A stretch of 16,199 nt of DNA from JAVBLD01 sp031553705. GTDB taxonomy: Bacteria > Bacteroidota > Bacteroidia > Bacteroidales > Marinifilaceae. The notes beneath the pieces were generated by a model, which was not told the origin of the DNA, did no database searches, and saw only the letters and a program-made list of their open reading frames with translations. How positions within the stretch are numbered: the first letter of the stretch is position 1; every line of letters begins with the position of its first letter. The stretch spans positions 1 through 16,199 of the forward strand of contig JAVBLD010000065.1 of NCBI GenBank assembly GCA_031553705.1. The letters run 5' to 3'. Below are positions 7,754-15,965 of this stretch, piece after piece. The translations under genes and the position numbers were made by a program.

Positions 7754-9241
7754 TTATAAATTAGAATAGGCGGTTTCTCCGTACGGTAACGGTAATACAT
7801 AGCGGTCTCCCATGTCAACCGGGTATTCTCCGTTGTACATCGGTGCATTCAGGCGTTTATACAGGAAGAAGGTCTGTCCTTCGGACATCGATTCCCGGGT
7901 AAACTCTTTGTATAGTAATCCTAAGAATGTCGATTTACTCATGGCCGGATCTAATGGCGTTTTTGCTCCCCGTGCAACTCTGACCGTGCTTAACAGGTTT
8001 ATCGCCTTTGGTAAATCGGTGTCGATGAGGCACTCACACATAATATAGTATATTTCACTCAGGCGGATTACCGGTGCAATCGGTCCCTGGTATTGGATCA
8101 CCCATGAGGTCGGATAAACATTTTGGTTGGCTTCCGGTTTTTTCCAGCGGCGTGAACTGCCGTCAGGCTCAATTAATCTGGTAGAGCGGAAGTCATCCTT
8201 ATCTCCCTCAAAAAGATGATCCAGGTTCCTGTAGAAAAAGAAGTATATATTGCTTACGCGTGCATTATCATACAGATCATACATCCGGTTGTTCATCCCT
8301 GCAAATATGATATCATCGTACATTTTCCGGTAGATGGCGTTGACATTGCTTGTTTCGAGATTAGTTGACGCGGTAAATTTAAACCATGTCTTCCGTGAAG
8401 CGAATTGATAAACATCGTTGGCACAACGCAACGCATTTTGTTTGTCTCCTTTGTACAGATAGGCTCTTGCCAATAACGCCGAAGCGGCGAAATAATTCAT
8501 CCGGAGTCCCCTCAGGAAAAAAAACGAACCTCCCTTTATTAACGTATTTCCGTTGTTAAAGCGATAAGATATGTCGTAAATGCTATAGATATTATATAGC
8601 GTGTCGTGATATGCCAGATTTGTTTTGGCATATTCCAGATCATTGATGATACTGTCTAATACAGCTGATACCGTCATATACCGGGGCTGAGGATCGGGAT
8701 ATCTTGCCACATAAGGCATATATACCCTGGCGTCGTCAACTACCGGAGCCGGAGCAAACAACCGTAACAGGTCGAAATGTATCAGCGCTCTCACCCCTTT
8801 CGATTCTCCCAGGATCAGGTCGTGTTCGACTTTTCCTTCCAGGAAAAAAGAGGTATCCTGTTTTTCCGTTTGGGCAATCAGGTTGTTACAATTCGCAATG
8901 ACCCGGTAGCCTTGCCTCCAGACATTGCTGATAATCTTTTCCGCGTCCACATGATCATACTCCCCCTGTTCAATAAAACGATAGGGTTCGGGTAAATCAT
9001 CGGTCTGGTAGTTGTAACCCAATACACTCGTCATGCCCCATGTCAAATCCCTGGCATAAAGTTCCGGCGCGCCCAGTAAACGATAAATACCGTTTAGCGC
9101 CGAACGATAGCCTGTATAGTCTTTAAAAAGATCCTCCTGGGTCACCCTGCTGTCTGCTTCCACATCCAGCCAGTTATTACATGCTGTGAAACCACCGCAT
9201 ATAATCAGTAAGGATATTAAATATATTCTTGTCGTTTTCAT
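7754..9241 (-). CDS. SusD/RagB-family outer-membrane lipoprotein
   Basis: A 495-aa surface lipoprotein that would form the lid over the SusC-like channel and bind the substrate. The signal peptide ends in the lipobox FTAC (Cys21), followed by NNWLDVEADSRVTQEDLF, the usual SusD opening. A TPR-like helix ARAYLYKGDKQNALRCA lies near residue 255. The late blocks IRLSEIYYIMCECL and the C-terminal YVLPLPYGE are characteristic of the family. The length is normal. It starts 56 bases after the susC-like gene. No glycoside hydrolase, protease or sulfatase gene lies nearby, so a polysaccharide substrate is not supported. The association with FecR, DUF4843 and PKD-like genes points to another ligand class that cannot be named from this sequence. 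Confidence 0.93.
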   Translation of the reverse strand: MKTTRIYLISLLIICGGFTACNNWLDVEADSRVTQEDLFKDYTGYRSALNGIYRLLGAPELYARDLTWGMTSVLGYNYQTDDLPEPYRFIEQGEYDHVDAEKIISNVWRQGYRVIANCNNLIAQTEKQDTSFFLEGKVEHDLILGESKGVRALIHFDLLRLFAPAPVVDDARVYMPYVARYPDPQPRYMTVSAVLDSIINDLEYAKTNLAYHDTLYNIYSIYDISYRFNNGNTLIKGGSFFFLRGLRMNYFAASALLARAYLYKGDKQNALRCANDVYQFASRKTWFKFTASTNLETSNVNAIYRKMYDDIIFAGMNNRMYDLYDNARVSNIYFFFYRNLDHLFEGDKDDFRSTRLIEPDGSSRRWKKPEANQNVYPTSWVIQYQGPIAPVIRLSEIYYIMCECLIDTDLPKAINLLSTVRVARGAKTPLDPAMSKSTFLGLLYKEFTRESMSEGQTFFLYKRLNAPMYNGEYPVDMGDRYVLPLPYGETAYSNL

Positions 9242-9297
9242 ACGTAAAAAAATTAATTCTAATGAATAATTGAATTATCTTGCCACATTGTTCATTG

Positions 9298-12200
9298 TTA
9301 AAAGGTGGCATTTAATGAAAGATTGAATGTCCGGGCAAAGGGGTAGTTTAATCCTCTTTCCCGTTTAACACTGGAAATTACAGCAACATCTTTCATGTTA
9401 AATTGTAATTTCAACATACTCAGTCCGATGGGTTGCAACAACCGGTTGCCAAATTCATATCCCACCGAGAGGGAATTGAATGTCAATACATTATTCTTTT
9501 GTATAAAGCGGGAGGTTGAACGGGTTGTTTGATAACGCTCTTTTATTGATTTGAACACTACCATATCCCCCGGATTTTTCCAACGATCCTGGTATACCCG
9601 GCGATCGACGTTCCGTGCCCATAAGTTCACATTCTCAACCTGATCGACTAAAGTCTGGTTGTAAAGATCTCCTCCGGTTTCGAAAAGGAATGTAGTGTAA
9701 AGGGTAAGATTCTTATATCGTGCGTTCAGGCCGAAAGAGCCTTGCAGATCGGGTTCACTGTTTCCGATAATAACCTGTTGCGAAGAATTCCATTCATATG
9801 TAACACTCCCGTCCTTATTCATAAACAGCTCTTTCCCGTTTGCAGGAGAGATTCCCATCGATCTCATGCCGAAAATGGATTCCATAGATCCGCCTTCCAC
9901 ATATTTCATTATCGGTTTTGAAAACCTATCATTGAGCGTTGTAGGGTTTATAACCCCTTCATAGTAGTCTTCGAAATAGGTATCCACCCGGTCGTTATAC
10001 TCTTGCAGGGAGTTGGATATTTTCAGAATCTTATTTTTGTTGTGCGACATATAAGCAAACAGATTCAGGTTCCAATCCGGGTTTTGAATGATCGTAAGAT
10101 CTATATTCAACTCCATCCCCCGGTTTTGTACTTCTCCCAGGTTATCCTTATAGGTTGAGAAACCGGAAGAGAATGGAATGGAGACATCCGTGATCAGGTC
10201 CACCGTGCGTTTATCATACCAGGCGAATTCGAATGTTCCCCATTTCCCGACGGCAAAATCGACAGCCAGGTTCAGCGTATTGGTTTTTTCCCACTTCAGG
10301 TTGTCGTTTCCCAGATAATACAGGGCGGCGCCGATACCGGTCGCGTGCCAATCGTCGGTCATTATTTCATAAGTATGCCGCGAGGCGAAAGGAGGAAAGT
10401 TTACCTTACCGGTCTGTCCGTAATTGGCCTTCAGGCGTAACATCGGCAATATGGTGTTTCCTTTCATAAAGGAATAATTATGGATGTTCAAGCCGACTCC
10501 TCCCGACCAGAAAGTTGCCATACGTTTTTTTGACCCGAATTCCGATGAACCGTCCCAACGAACCGACAAGTCTGCCAGATAAATGTTGTTGAAAGTGTAA
10601 TTGGAAGAGAAAAACAGTCCAGCCAACCGTTTGTGATTATCCTGTCGTCCGGGCAGGCCGATCATCTCATAGGCATATTTGGCGTCGTATTGTCCGGGAC
10701 CGGGAAATCCTTTATACTGATAGGAAGTATAGGAAGATTTCTCCTCTTTTGCATTGAATCCGAAGCTCGTATTGATATGATGATTGTTGAATGTATTATT
10801 ATAAATCAGTAATATATTGGTATTCCAACCGTAGGTGCTTATATCATTCAGGAAGAGCTCTCCCTTTTGAAACCAGGTAAGCATCGTGCTAGCGTATTTT
10901 GATGAATTCGGGTCGATAAACTGTTCGCCTTTCTCTTCTTTCAGCGAGATGGCAAACTGCCCTTTTAGCTGAAGATGCGGTATTATATACCAGTTAACCG
11001 AGAGGTTGTCCGTAAATTCCCTGTAACTGTTCCGGTTGAAACTTTCGGTCATGATCGGGTCGAACAAGGGGTTTGCTGGAGATGCATTCCCGATGGTGGA
11101 CGGAAATGTTTTGATGGGGCGGCCGTTTTCATCAAATGGGATAAAATAGGGTTGCTGTTTGGTATAATCACCAAAAGAACCATAGGGTGAGTTCTGTGCA
11201 TTCACTATATCGAAAGATGCCTGATTGCTGATTTGTAAGCCTTTGATCCGGTAGTCGACTTTGAGTTCGGCGCCAATCCGGTTACGATACGATTCCTTCA
11301 TGATCCCATTCTGGTTTTCATAGCGCAGACCTAATCCGAAGCGGATGCTTTCGACACCACCGTCGATAAACAGGCTATGTTTGTGATTGAATTCGGTTCG
11401 TAACGGTTTTGAAAGCCAATAGGTGTCCACTCCCCGGAGGATATTACCCTGTTTTAGCCTGAAATCCGCTACCCGGCCCGCTAAAGGATTAACTCCGAAA
11501 GGAGCTTCTTTGTTCAATAGGCCGGCTTCTACTTCAATTTCCAGTTTCTCCTTTGCATTGGCTAAGTTGTAGTCGGTTAAATCGGGAGCAGTTACACTTC
11601 CTGTTGCACTATACGATACCCTTAGCCTGCCGGGAAGGGGAGCCACGGTTTCGATAACGATCACGCCGTTGGAGGCCCTTGATCCGTAGATAGCTGTGGC
11701 GGCGGCATCCTTCAATATTGTAATACTTTCAATCCGGTTAGGGTCGTAGTCGTATACCTTTTCCATCGAAACTTCGAAACCGTCCATGATAAATACCGGT
11801 AAATTCGGATTGGTGGTCAACGCATACCGGGAGACATCTGTAGCTTCCAGTTGATCCAGCTCCTTTACCGCTCCGAATCCGGACTGCCCACGGAGATAGA
11901 ATTCAGGAAGGGTATTCGGATCCGATCCCATCAGGTTGTTTTTGAGTATGCGCAGGGAGGGATCAAATACCTGAAGGGCATCGATTACATTGCCTGGAGA
12001 TACCTTCAACAGTTCATCCCGTTTTACCTGAGTGGAGCTTCCTGTAAAACTTGATTTACGGATATTGGCATAACCTGTTTTTACAACTTCCTCCATTTCA
12101 ATGATTTTTTCTACCATGACTACGGTTAAAGGTTTATTATCCTTGATGGTAATCTCCTTTGTTTCATAACCGATAAAAGAAAAGATCAATACTATGTGGT

Positions 12201-12720
12201 CCATCGCCGGGATAGATATACTAAATTCCCCTTTTTCGTTGGTTGCCGTACCCAGAAGTGTATCTTTTAACCGGATCGTAACCCCCGGAAGCGGTACATT
12301 TTGGGAATCCGTTACCTTTCCGGTGATCGTTATTCCTTTTTTATCTTGCGGACCGGTTTCTGTCTTGGTTATGATAACTACTTTGTCATCGATTCTGAAG
12401 GCGAGTCCCAAAGGAGAGAGAATCTCTTCCAAGACCTGGATAAAGTCCTTTTCCTCAACATTTACATCTATCCGCTGTTGATCTTTTAAGGCTATTGTCC
12501 GGTAGAAAAAAGTATAATCCGTTACTTTTTCCAGTTCTCCCAGTACCTCTTTCATAGTGGAATTTTTCATATGCAAGGATACTTTAATTTGTCCGTAACT
12601 GCCCGCAGACAAATGAAGCGTACCTGCCAGCATCAAAAACATTGTGATTCGCATGCTTAGTAGCAATTTAGATTTTTGACATTGCCAGCTCCATGGCAAT
12701 AGATTTCGTTTTTTTTTCAT
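9298..12720 (-). CDS. SusC/RagA-family TonB-dependent outer-membrane transporter with STN signalling domain
   Basis: About 1140 aa when started at the ATG at 12720; a GTG at 12747 would add nine residues and is less likely. A long basic leader with a hydrophobic stretch ends near LSAGSYGQ. An STN domain follows (about 50-120; it includes MKNSTMKEVLGELEKV), then a carboxypeptidase-D-like beta domain (about 130-205; ITGKVTDSQNVPLPGVTI), a TonB-box-like EEVVKTGY, the plug (with RIESITILKDAAATAIYGSR), and the 22-strand-type barrel ending in a terminal Phe. The STN domain is the feature that lets such receptors signal to an inner-membrane FecR protein, which is encoded immediately upstream. With the SusD-like lipoprotein it would import a large ligand using TonB energy. 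The sequence is intact. Confidence 0.95.
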   Translation of the reverse strand: MKKKRNLLPWSWQCQKSKLLLSMRITMFLMLAGTLHLSAGSYGQIKVSLHMKNSTMKEVLGELEKVTDYTFFYRTIALKDQQRIDVNVEEKDFIQVLEEILSPLGLAFRIDDKVVIITKTETGPQDKKGITITGKVTDSQNVPLPGVTIRLKDTLLGTATNEKGEFSISIPAMDHIVLIFSFIGYETKEITIKDNKPLTVVMVEKIIEMEEVVKTGYANIRKSSFTGSSTQVKRDELLKVSPGNVIDALQVFDPSLRILKNNLMGSDPNTLPEFYLRGQSGFGAVKELDQLEATDVSRYALTTNPNLPVFIMDGFEVSMEKVYDYDPNRIESITILKDAAATAIYGSRASNGVIVIETVAPLPGRLRVSYSATGSVTAPDLTDYNLANAKEKLEIEVEAGLLNKEAPFGVNPLAGRVADFRLKQGNILRGVDTYWLSKPLRTEFNHKHSLFIDGGVESIRFGLGLRYENQNGIMKESYRNRIGAELKVDYRIKGLQISNQASFDIVNAQNSPYGSFGDYTKQQPYFIPFDENGRPIKTFPSTIGNASPANPLFDPIMTESFNRNSYREFTDNLSVNWYIIPHLQLKGQFAISLKEEKGEQFIDPNSSKYASTMLTWFQKGELFLNDISTYGWNTNILLIYNNTFNNHHINTSFGFNAKEEKSSYTSYQYKGFPGPGQYDAKYAYEMIGLPGRQDNHKRLAGLFFSSNYTFNNIYLADLSVRWDGSSEFGSKKRMATFWSGGVGLNIHNYSFMKGNTILPMLRLKANYGQTGKVNFPPFASRHTYEIMTDDWHATGIGAALYYLGNDNLKWEKTNTLNLAVDFAVGKWGTFEFAWYDKRTVDLITDVSIPFSSGFSTYKDNLGEVQNRGMELNIDLTIIQNPDWNLNLFAYMSHNKNKILKISNSLQEYNDRVDTYFEDYYEGVINPTTLNDRFSKPIMKYVEGGSMESIFGMRSMGISPANGKELFMNKDGSVTYEWNSSQQVIIGNSEPDLQGSFGLNARYKNLTLYTTFLFETGGDLYNQTLVDQVENVNLWARNVDRRVYQDRWKNPGDMVVFKSIKERYQTTRSTSRFIQKNNVLTFNSLSVGYEFGNRLLQPIGLSMLKLQFNMKDVAVISSVKRERGLNYPFARTFNLSLNATF

Positions 12721-12756
12721 ACATTTGTAATTAAGAATTAAAAGCACTTGCTATTC

Positions 12757-12772
12757 TTCGTCGTGAGACGAA
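12757..12772 (-). promoter_or_regulatory. Small hairpin between fecR and the susC-like gene
   Basis: A perfect 6-bp stem (TTCGTC 12757-12762, GACGAA 12767-12772) with a 4-base loop begins within 4 bases of the fecR stop codon. It may set the ratio of fecR to susC message. No T-run follows in the transcribed direction, and no clear TAnnTTTG promoter is seen in the 55-base gap. Confidence 0.35.
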
Positions 12773-12775
12773 AGA

Positions 12776-13966
12776 TTAGCGGACGGGATTGATAAAATCC
12801 CGTTTTTTATTATCTGAAATAAAAATCGTTCTTCCTTTTATTTCGAACCTTGTTCCTCCGGATAATTCGATTTTCTTCAATACATCTTCGATTCCGGAAT
12901 ACATAGGCATTTTCCCGTTATATGTTTCGGTTTTTAACTGTGTGTTTTTATATATCACTTTCACCTGGTACCACCGGGAGATGGTGCGCATAATCTCTTC
13001 CAGGGTCATATCCTTGAAATAGAACATACCGTCTTTCCATGCAGTGTAGACTTCGATATCGACCTCCTTTACCGATAATTTACCGGATACTGTTTCCATT
13101 GTTATCTGATGACCGGGTTGCAGGATAATCTGTTGGCCCGTTTTATCCGAAACAAAAGACACCGACCCTTCCACTAGGGTAGCATATATCTTATTTTCAT
13201 CATTATAGGTATTTATGTTAAAAGAGGTGCCGAGAACCGTGATGTGTGATTGTTCAGTATACACGATAAAGGGACGTCGCGTGTCTTTTTTTACTTCAAA
13301 ATAACCCTCACCTTTCAGATATACTGCCCGTTCTTTTCCGGTGAATGCTTCCGGATAGCGTAGTTCCGAAGCGGCATTCAGCCATATTTTTGTCCCATCG
13401 GACAATGTCAATGGATAGAATCCGCCTGTTGGGACTTTTAGCGTATTATAGCGGATTTTTTCGGCCGGATCATTTAAATCTCTCTTTGTGTATATCAATC
13501 CGGATACGGAGTCGTTCAGGAGACAGGTAAGACCGTTGTCTCTGATTTTTTGATTTTGCTGGGATAAACGGATAAGTGTTCCGTTGTCAAGGATAAGTTC
13601 CGCTTTGTATTTTCCCGGCATGATCACCTCTGTTATAATTGTTGCCGGTGGAGTTTTATCCTGTTTGTTAAAGATAAGGAATATAACGGATGTTGCTATT
13701 AAGATAGACGCAGCAACAGAAGTCCACCGGAATGGACGGAGTTGTTCGCGGAATATCCGTTTTTGCAGACGGACGTATTCCTGCTCTTTCAGTCCGGTGA
13801 ATTTTTTCGGAGCAAGCGTCCGGTTGAATAGTGCTGCCTGATCTATTCTGCGGATATTTTCTTTTTGGGAAAACCACTCCTCCGTTTCCTTCTTGTCACA
13901 TTTATTCCTGTGGTTTAATATCCGGGTAGAGTATTCCAGGTCATGATCGTCGTCGTGTATGCTCAT
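12776..13966 (-). CDS. FecR-family anti-sigma factor / transmembrane signal transducer
   Basis: A 396-aa inner-membrane protein. Residues 1-80 are the cytoplasmic anti-sigma part, charged and helical (CDKKETEEWFSQKENIRRI). One membrane helix (about 82-100; VAASILIATSVIFLIF) precedes the periplasmic FecR domain, which holds KVPTGGFYPLTLSDGT then KIWLNAASELRYP, RAVYLKGEGYFEV and TVLGTSFNI. A C-terminal DUF4974-type STN-like domain begins near TLEEIMRTISRWYQVKV. In the FecIRA scheme it senses the STN domain of the loaded receptor and frees or activates an ECF sigma factor. The receptor gene lies 55 bases downstream, which fits. What is odd is that no sigma factor gene lies upstream, where it normally sits. 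Confidence 0.94.
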   Translation of the reverse strand: MSIHDDDHDLEYSTRILNHRNKCDKKETEEWFSQKENIRRIDQAALFNRTLAPKKFTGLKEQEYVRLQKRIFREQLRPFRWTSVAASILIATSVIFLIFNKQDKTPPATIITEVIMPGKYKAELILDNGTLIRLSQQNQKIRDNGLTCLLNDSVSGLIYTKRDLNDPAEKIRYNTLKVPTGGFYPLTLSDGTKIWLNAASELRYPEAFTGKERAVYLKGEGYFEVKKDTRRPFIVYTEQSHITVLGTSFNINTYNDENKIYATLVEGSVSFVSDKTGQQIILQPGHQITMETVSGKLSVKEVDIEVYTAWKDGMFYFKDMTLEEIMRTISRWYQVKVIYKNTQLKTETYNGKMPMYSGIEDVLKKIELSGGTRFEIKGRTIFISDNKKRDFINPVR

Positions 13967-13975
13967 AATTTAATT

Positions 13976-14120
13976 TTATGCTAATACACGGAGCATATCG
14001 GAATGGGTGACAGGAATTTTATCTTTTATTGGTTTTTTTGATAAAAAAATGCAATTCAGTGAATAATAGCGGGAATGAGTATAAAATGTAATACTTTTGC
14101 TTTCATAATGTGATGTTTTA
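13976..14120 (-). other. fecR leader with a start-less open frame
   Basis: The 150 bases upstream of fecR contain no conventional gene. One reverse-strand frame stays open for about 48 codons up to a TAA at 13978-13976, nine bases before the fecR ATG. It reads YTHSRYYSLNC in the middle and DKIPVTHSDMLRVLA at the end, but has no ATG, GTG or TTG before the internal Met near 13996. It may be a leader region, the remnant of a lost gene end, or chance. I see no TAnnTTTG promoter here. Confidence 0.25.
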
Positions 14121-14357
14121 GTTAATTTTAAGAACTAAAGGGAGTCTTGTTGCAGCATCAAAAACTATTTTTAAACGCCCTGAATTCGTCAATTGTGTTT
14201 CGCTTTGTGCTCCGGAATATTGCAACAAGGCTTGGTTAAATAAACTCATTTGATTGGAACCGCATAAACAAATACATCCATGACTCGAAATTGCTATATG
14301 CACAAGAGCTCCTGCATGAACGTAATGCCCTGTCGAGGTAAATTGCCATCCCACCAA
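14118..14357 (-). CDS. Small unknown protein (79 aa), divergent from abiE
   Basis: A 79-residue ORF with no membrane segment. It contains a Cys pair in the block SSHGCICLCGSNQ and a C-terminal SGRLKIVFDAATRLPLVLKIN that looks like genuine beta-strand protein. Three points support a real gene: natural-looking protein composition, a perfect TATATTTG -7 element on the same strand 41-48 bases upstream of the ATG, and the lack of any competing gene on the other strand. It lies where the ECF sigma gene of a FecR locus would normally be, but shows no sigma-factor region. I do not recognise the family. The CxC pair could bind metal, but that is speculation. A weak hairpin overlaps its stop codon. Confidence 0.5.
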   Translation of the reverse strand: MVGWQFTSTGHYVHAGALVHIAISSHGCICLCGSNQMSLFNQALLQYSGAQSETQLTNSGRLKIVFDAATRLPLVLKIN

Positions 14358-14397
14358 AAAATGAATGCTTCACATATCACTGTTGATAATTATGCTA

Positions 14398-14405
14398 CAA
14401 ATATA
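14398..14405 (-). promoter_or_regulatory. Bacteroides -7 element for the 79-aa gene
   Basis: On the reverse strand this reads TATATTTG, a perfect match to the Bacteroides -7 consensus TAnnTTTG, and would give a leader of roughly 35 bases before the ATG at 14357. No good -33 TTTG is present at the expected distance. Confidence 0.45.
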
Positions 14406-14431
14406 GTGCATTTCAGAAACAAGGCAATATA

Positions 14432-14463
14432 TTTGGCCGAATCAGAATTATTTCTTATATTTG
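14432..14463 (+). promoter_or_regulatory. Bacteroides-type promoter of the abiE operon
   Basis: TTTG at 14432-14435 and TATATTTG at 14456-14463 are separated by 20 bases, matching the Bacteroides sigma-ABfr consensus TTTG-N19-21-TAnnTTTG exactly. The abiEi ATG lies 25 bases downstream. A further TATATTTG at 14428-14435 overlaps the -33 box and, with CAAATATA at 14398-14405, forms an inverted pair that might be bound by the AbiEi repressor. Confidence 0.7.
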
Positions 14464-14488
14464 TGAACTGAACATTGAAAATAATCCA

Positions 14489-15067
14489 ATGAATAGTTCT
14501 CGAAATATCGATTTGATTTTGTCGGTTTTTAGTGACACACGGACTGTGTTCTCGCTAAACGATATTGCGATGCTTATCGGAGAGAGCGATTTTAAGAGGT
14601 TAAATGAACGATTGAATTACTATGTTCGCAAGGGGAAGTTGCTCCGTCCGCGAAAAGGTATCTATGTTAAACCCAACTACAACCCCGAAGAATTGGCCTG
14701 TACGCTTTATACTCCGTCTTATATTTCGTTGGAATATGTGTTGCAAAAAGCCGGTGTTGTTTTCCAGTATGATGAACGGATAACTGCGGTCAGTTATTTG
14801 AGCCGGAGTGTCGATGTAGAAAGTCGCACCTATGCCTATCGAAAAATAAAAGGTGAAATCCTTATCGTCACGCAGGGCATCAATCAAACCGGCAATGTAA
14901 ATATTGCTACGCCCGAACGTGCCTTCTTGGATATCCTGTATTTGAATGCAACATACTATTTCGACAATCTAAATCCCCTTGACAAGAATTTAATAACTAG
15001 ACTTTTGCCGATATATAATTCCAAAACGCTTACGACAAGGGTAAAAAAACTATTTGCAAATGGTTAG
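14489..15067 (+). CDS. abiEi: AbiEi-type antitoxin / transcriptional regulator (type IV toxin-antitoxin)
   Basis: A 192-aa protein that in this family represses its own operon and counteracts the AbiEii toxin without a stable protein complex. An N-terminal winged helix occupies about residues 1-70 and ends in the wing-like KGKLLRPRKGIYV. The C-terminal antitoxin domain carries PSYISLEYVLQKAGVV, then the block ITAVSYLSRS and NIATPERAFLDILYL, typical of Bacteroidetes AbiEi-like proteins. The gene overlaps the toxin gene by 8 to 14 bases, depending on the toxin start. It starts 25 bases after a perfect promoter. Symbol by family resemblance only. Confidence 0.88.
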   Translation: MNSSRNIDLILSVFSDTRTVFSLNDIAMLIGESDFKRLNERLNYYVRKGKLLRPRKGIYVKPNYNPEELACTLYTPSYISLEYVLQKAGVVFQYDERITAVSYLSRSVDVESRTYAYRKIKGEILIVTQGINQTGNVNIATPERAFLDILYLNATYYFDNLNPLDKNLITRLLPIYNSKTLTTRVKKLFANG

Positions 15068-15758
15068 CATCAACAAACATAAATTTTTCCTGATACAGAT
15101 ACTCAAAGACATCTATTCCGATATAGAGTTGGCAAATTGCCTCGGTTTTAAGGGTGGCACGGCATTGATGTTTTTTTATGATTTGCCCCGTTTTTCGGTC
15201 GATTTGGATTTCAATCTACTCAACTTGGCAAAAGAAAAAACGGTGTATGAAAAGGTACGAAAAATCCTGTTGAAATACGGTAAGATATTTGACGAGGCAA
15301 TGAAGTTCTACGGCCCGATTATCGTATTGGACTACGGTGTCGGCGAACGAAAATTGAAAATAGAAATATCCAACCGGCGGTGGAATAACCATTACGAAAG
15401 AAAAAATTTGCTGGGCATCAATATGCAGGTAATGGTTGCTCCGGATATGTTCGCTCATAAACTCTGCGCTTTACTTGACAGGGGAGAATTAACGAATCGT
15501 GATATCTTTGATAGTTGGTTCTTCATGCAGAAACAAACGCCGATAAACAAAGAGATTGTTGAAACCCGTATGGAAATGCCACTGGTTGATTACCTGCAAA
15601 AATGTATCGACCAGCTCGAAAGCATGAGCGACCGAGGTATTCTGAATGGTTTAGGAGAGCTAATGGATGAGGATATGAAGAAATTCGTTCGTACAAAACT
15701 ACGGACAGAAACCATATCCCTGCTTCGGTTCTATAAAGAATTCCCGATTCTCGCATAA
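15054..15758 (+). CDS. abiEii: AbiEii-type nucleotidyltransferase toxin (type IV toxin-antitoxin)
   Basis: A 234-aa nucleotidyltransferase-like toxin (DUF1814 family). The active-site block GGTALMFFYDLPRFSVDLDF spans about residues 34-53, with the GG motif and the two Asp residues of DLD intact. A second conserved block, DRGELTNRDIFDSWFF, lies near 139-154. AbiEii enzymes add nucleotides to cellular RNA and stop growth, giving abortive phage infection. ATG at 15054 and ATG at 15060 are both possible, and both lie within the end of abiEi, so translation is probably coupled. The protein is shorter than the roughly 300 aa of the lactococcal prototype but within the range of compact Bacteroidetes homologs. 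Confidence 0.9.
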   Translation: MQMVSINKHKFFLIQILKDIYSDIELANCLGFKGGTALMFFYDLPRFSVDLDFNLLNLAKEKTVYEKVRKILLKYGKIFDEAMKFYGPIIVLDYGVGERKLKIEISNRRWNNHYERKNLLGINMQVMVAPDMFAHKLCALLDRGELTNRDIFDSWFFMQKQTPINKEIVETRMEMPLVDYLQKCIDQLESMSDRGILNGLGELMDEDMKKFVRTKLRTETISLLRFYKEFPILA

Positions 15759-15816
15759 GGTGTTTGAATGATACTCGAGAGGGGGGCAATGAAATATTAC
15801 TTCAATAGTCGCTTAG

Positions 15817-15903
15817 AAATTGGAAAAGAATCAGGCAGCAGTTGCAGAAGTGAAATGGCAGAAGAAGAATTTTAAACCTGAATTTATTTTGTCGACAAAA
15901 TAA
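15817..15903 (+). pseudogene. Possible C-terminal remnant of a lost gene
   Basis: A frame preceded directly by TAG reads KLEKNQAAVAEVKWQKK then NFKPEFILSTK and a stop, with no start codon. The composition looks like a real protein C-terminus rather than noise. A shift into the neighbouring frame (MKYYFNSRLE from 15789) would extend it upstream, suggesting a frameshifted, mostly deleted gene. The family is not recognised. Confidence 0.3.
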
Positions 15904-15904
15904 A
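15883..15904. repeat. 22-bp perfect palindrome centred on GTCGAC
   Basis: The left half TTTATTTTGTC is followed exactly by its reverse complement. It overlaps the stop codon of the small remnant. The right half and the next bases recur, slightly changed, at 15970-15988 (GTCGACAAGACAAAAATA against GTCGACAAAATAAAAATA). Confidence 0.75.
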
Positions 15905-15965
15905 AATACGGAATTCTTGTTTTATTAACAAAATAAAATATTGAGATAAGTTAGGGATATTTTTG

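Noticed and set aside
7348..13877. Antisense or alternate-frame ORFs inside the DUF4843, SusD, SusC and FecR genes
   Set aside because: All are shadows of well-supported genes in GC-richer DNA.
5453..13966. Polysaccharide utilisation locus
   Set aside because: A SusCD pair is present, but no carbohydrate-active enzyme, sulfatase or hybrid two-component gene is in the window.
14600..15789. Reverse-strand ORFs opposite abiEi and abiEii
   Set aside because: The forward genes carry intact family motifs and a matching promoter; the reverse frames show nothing.
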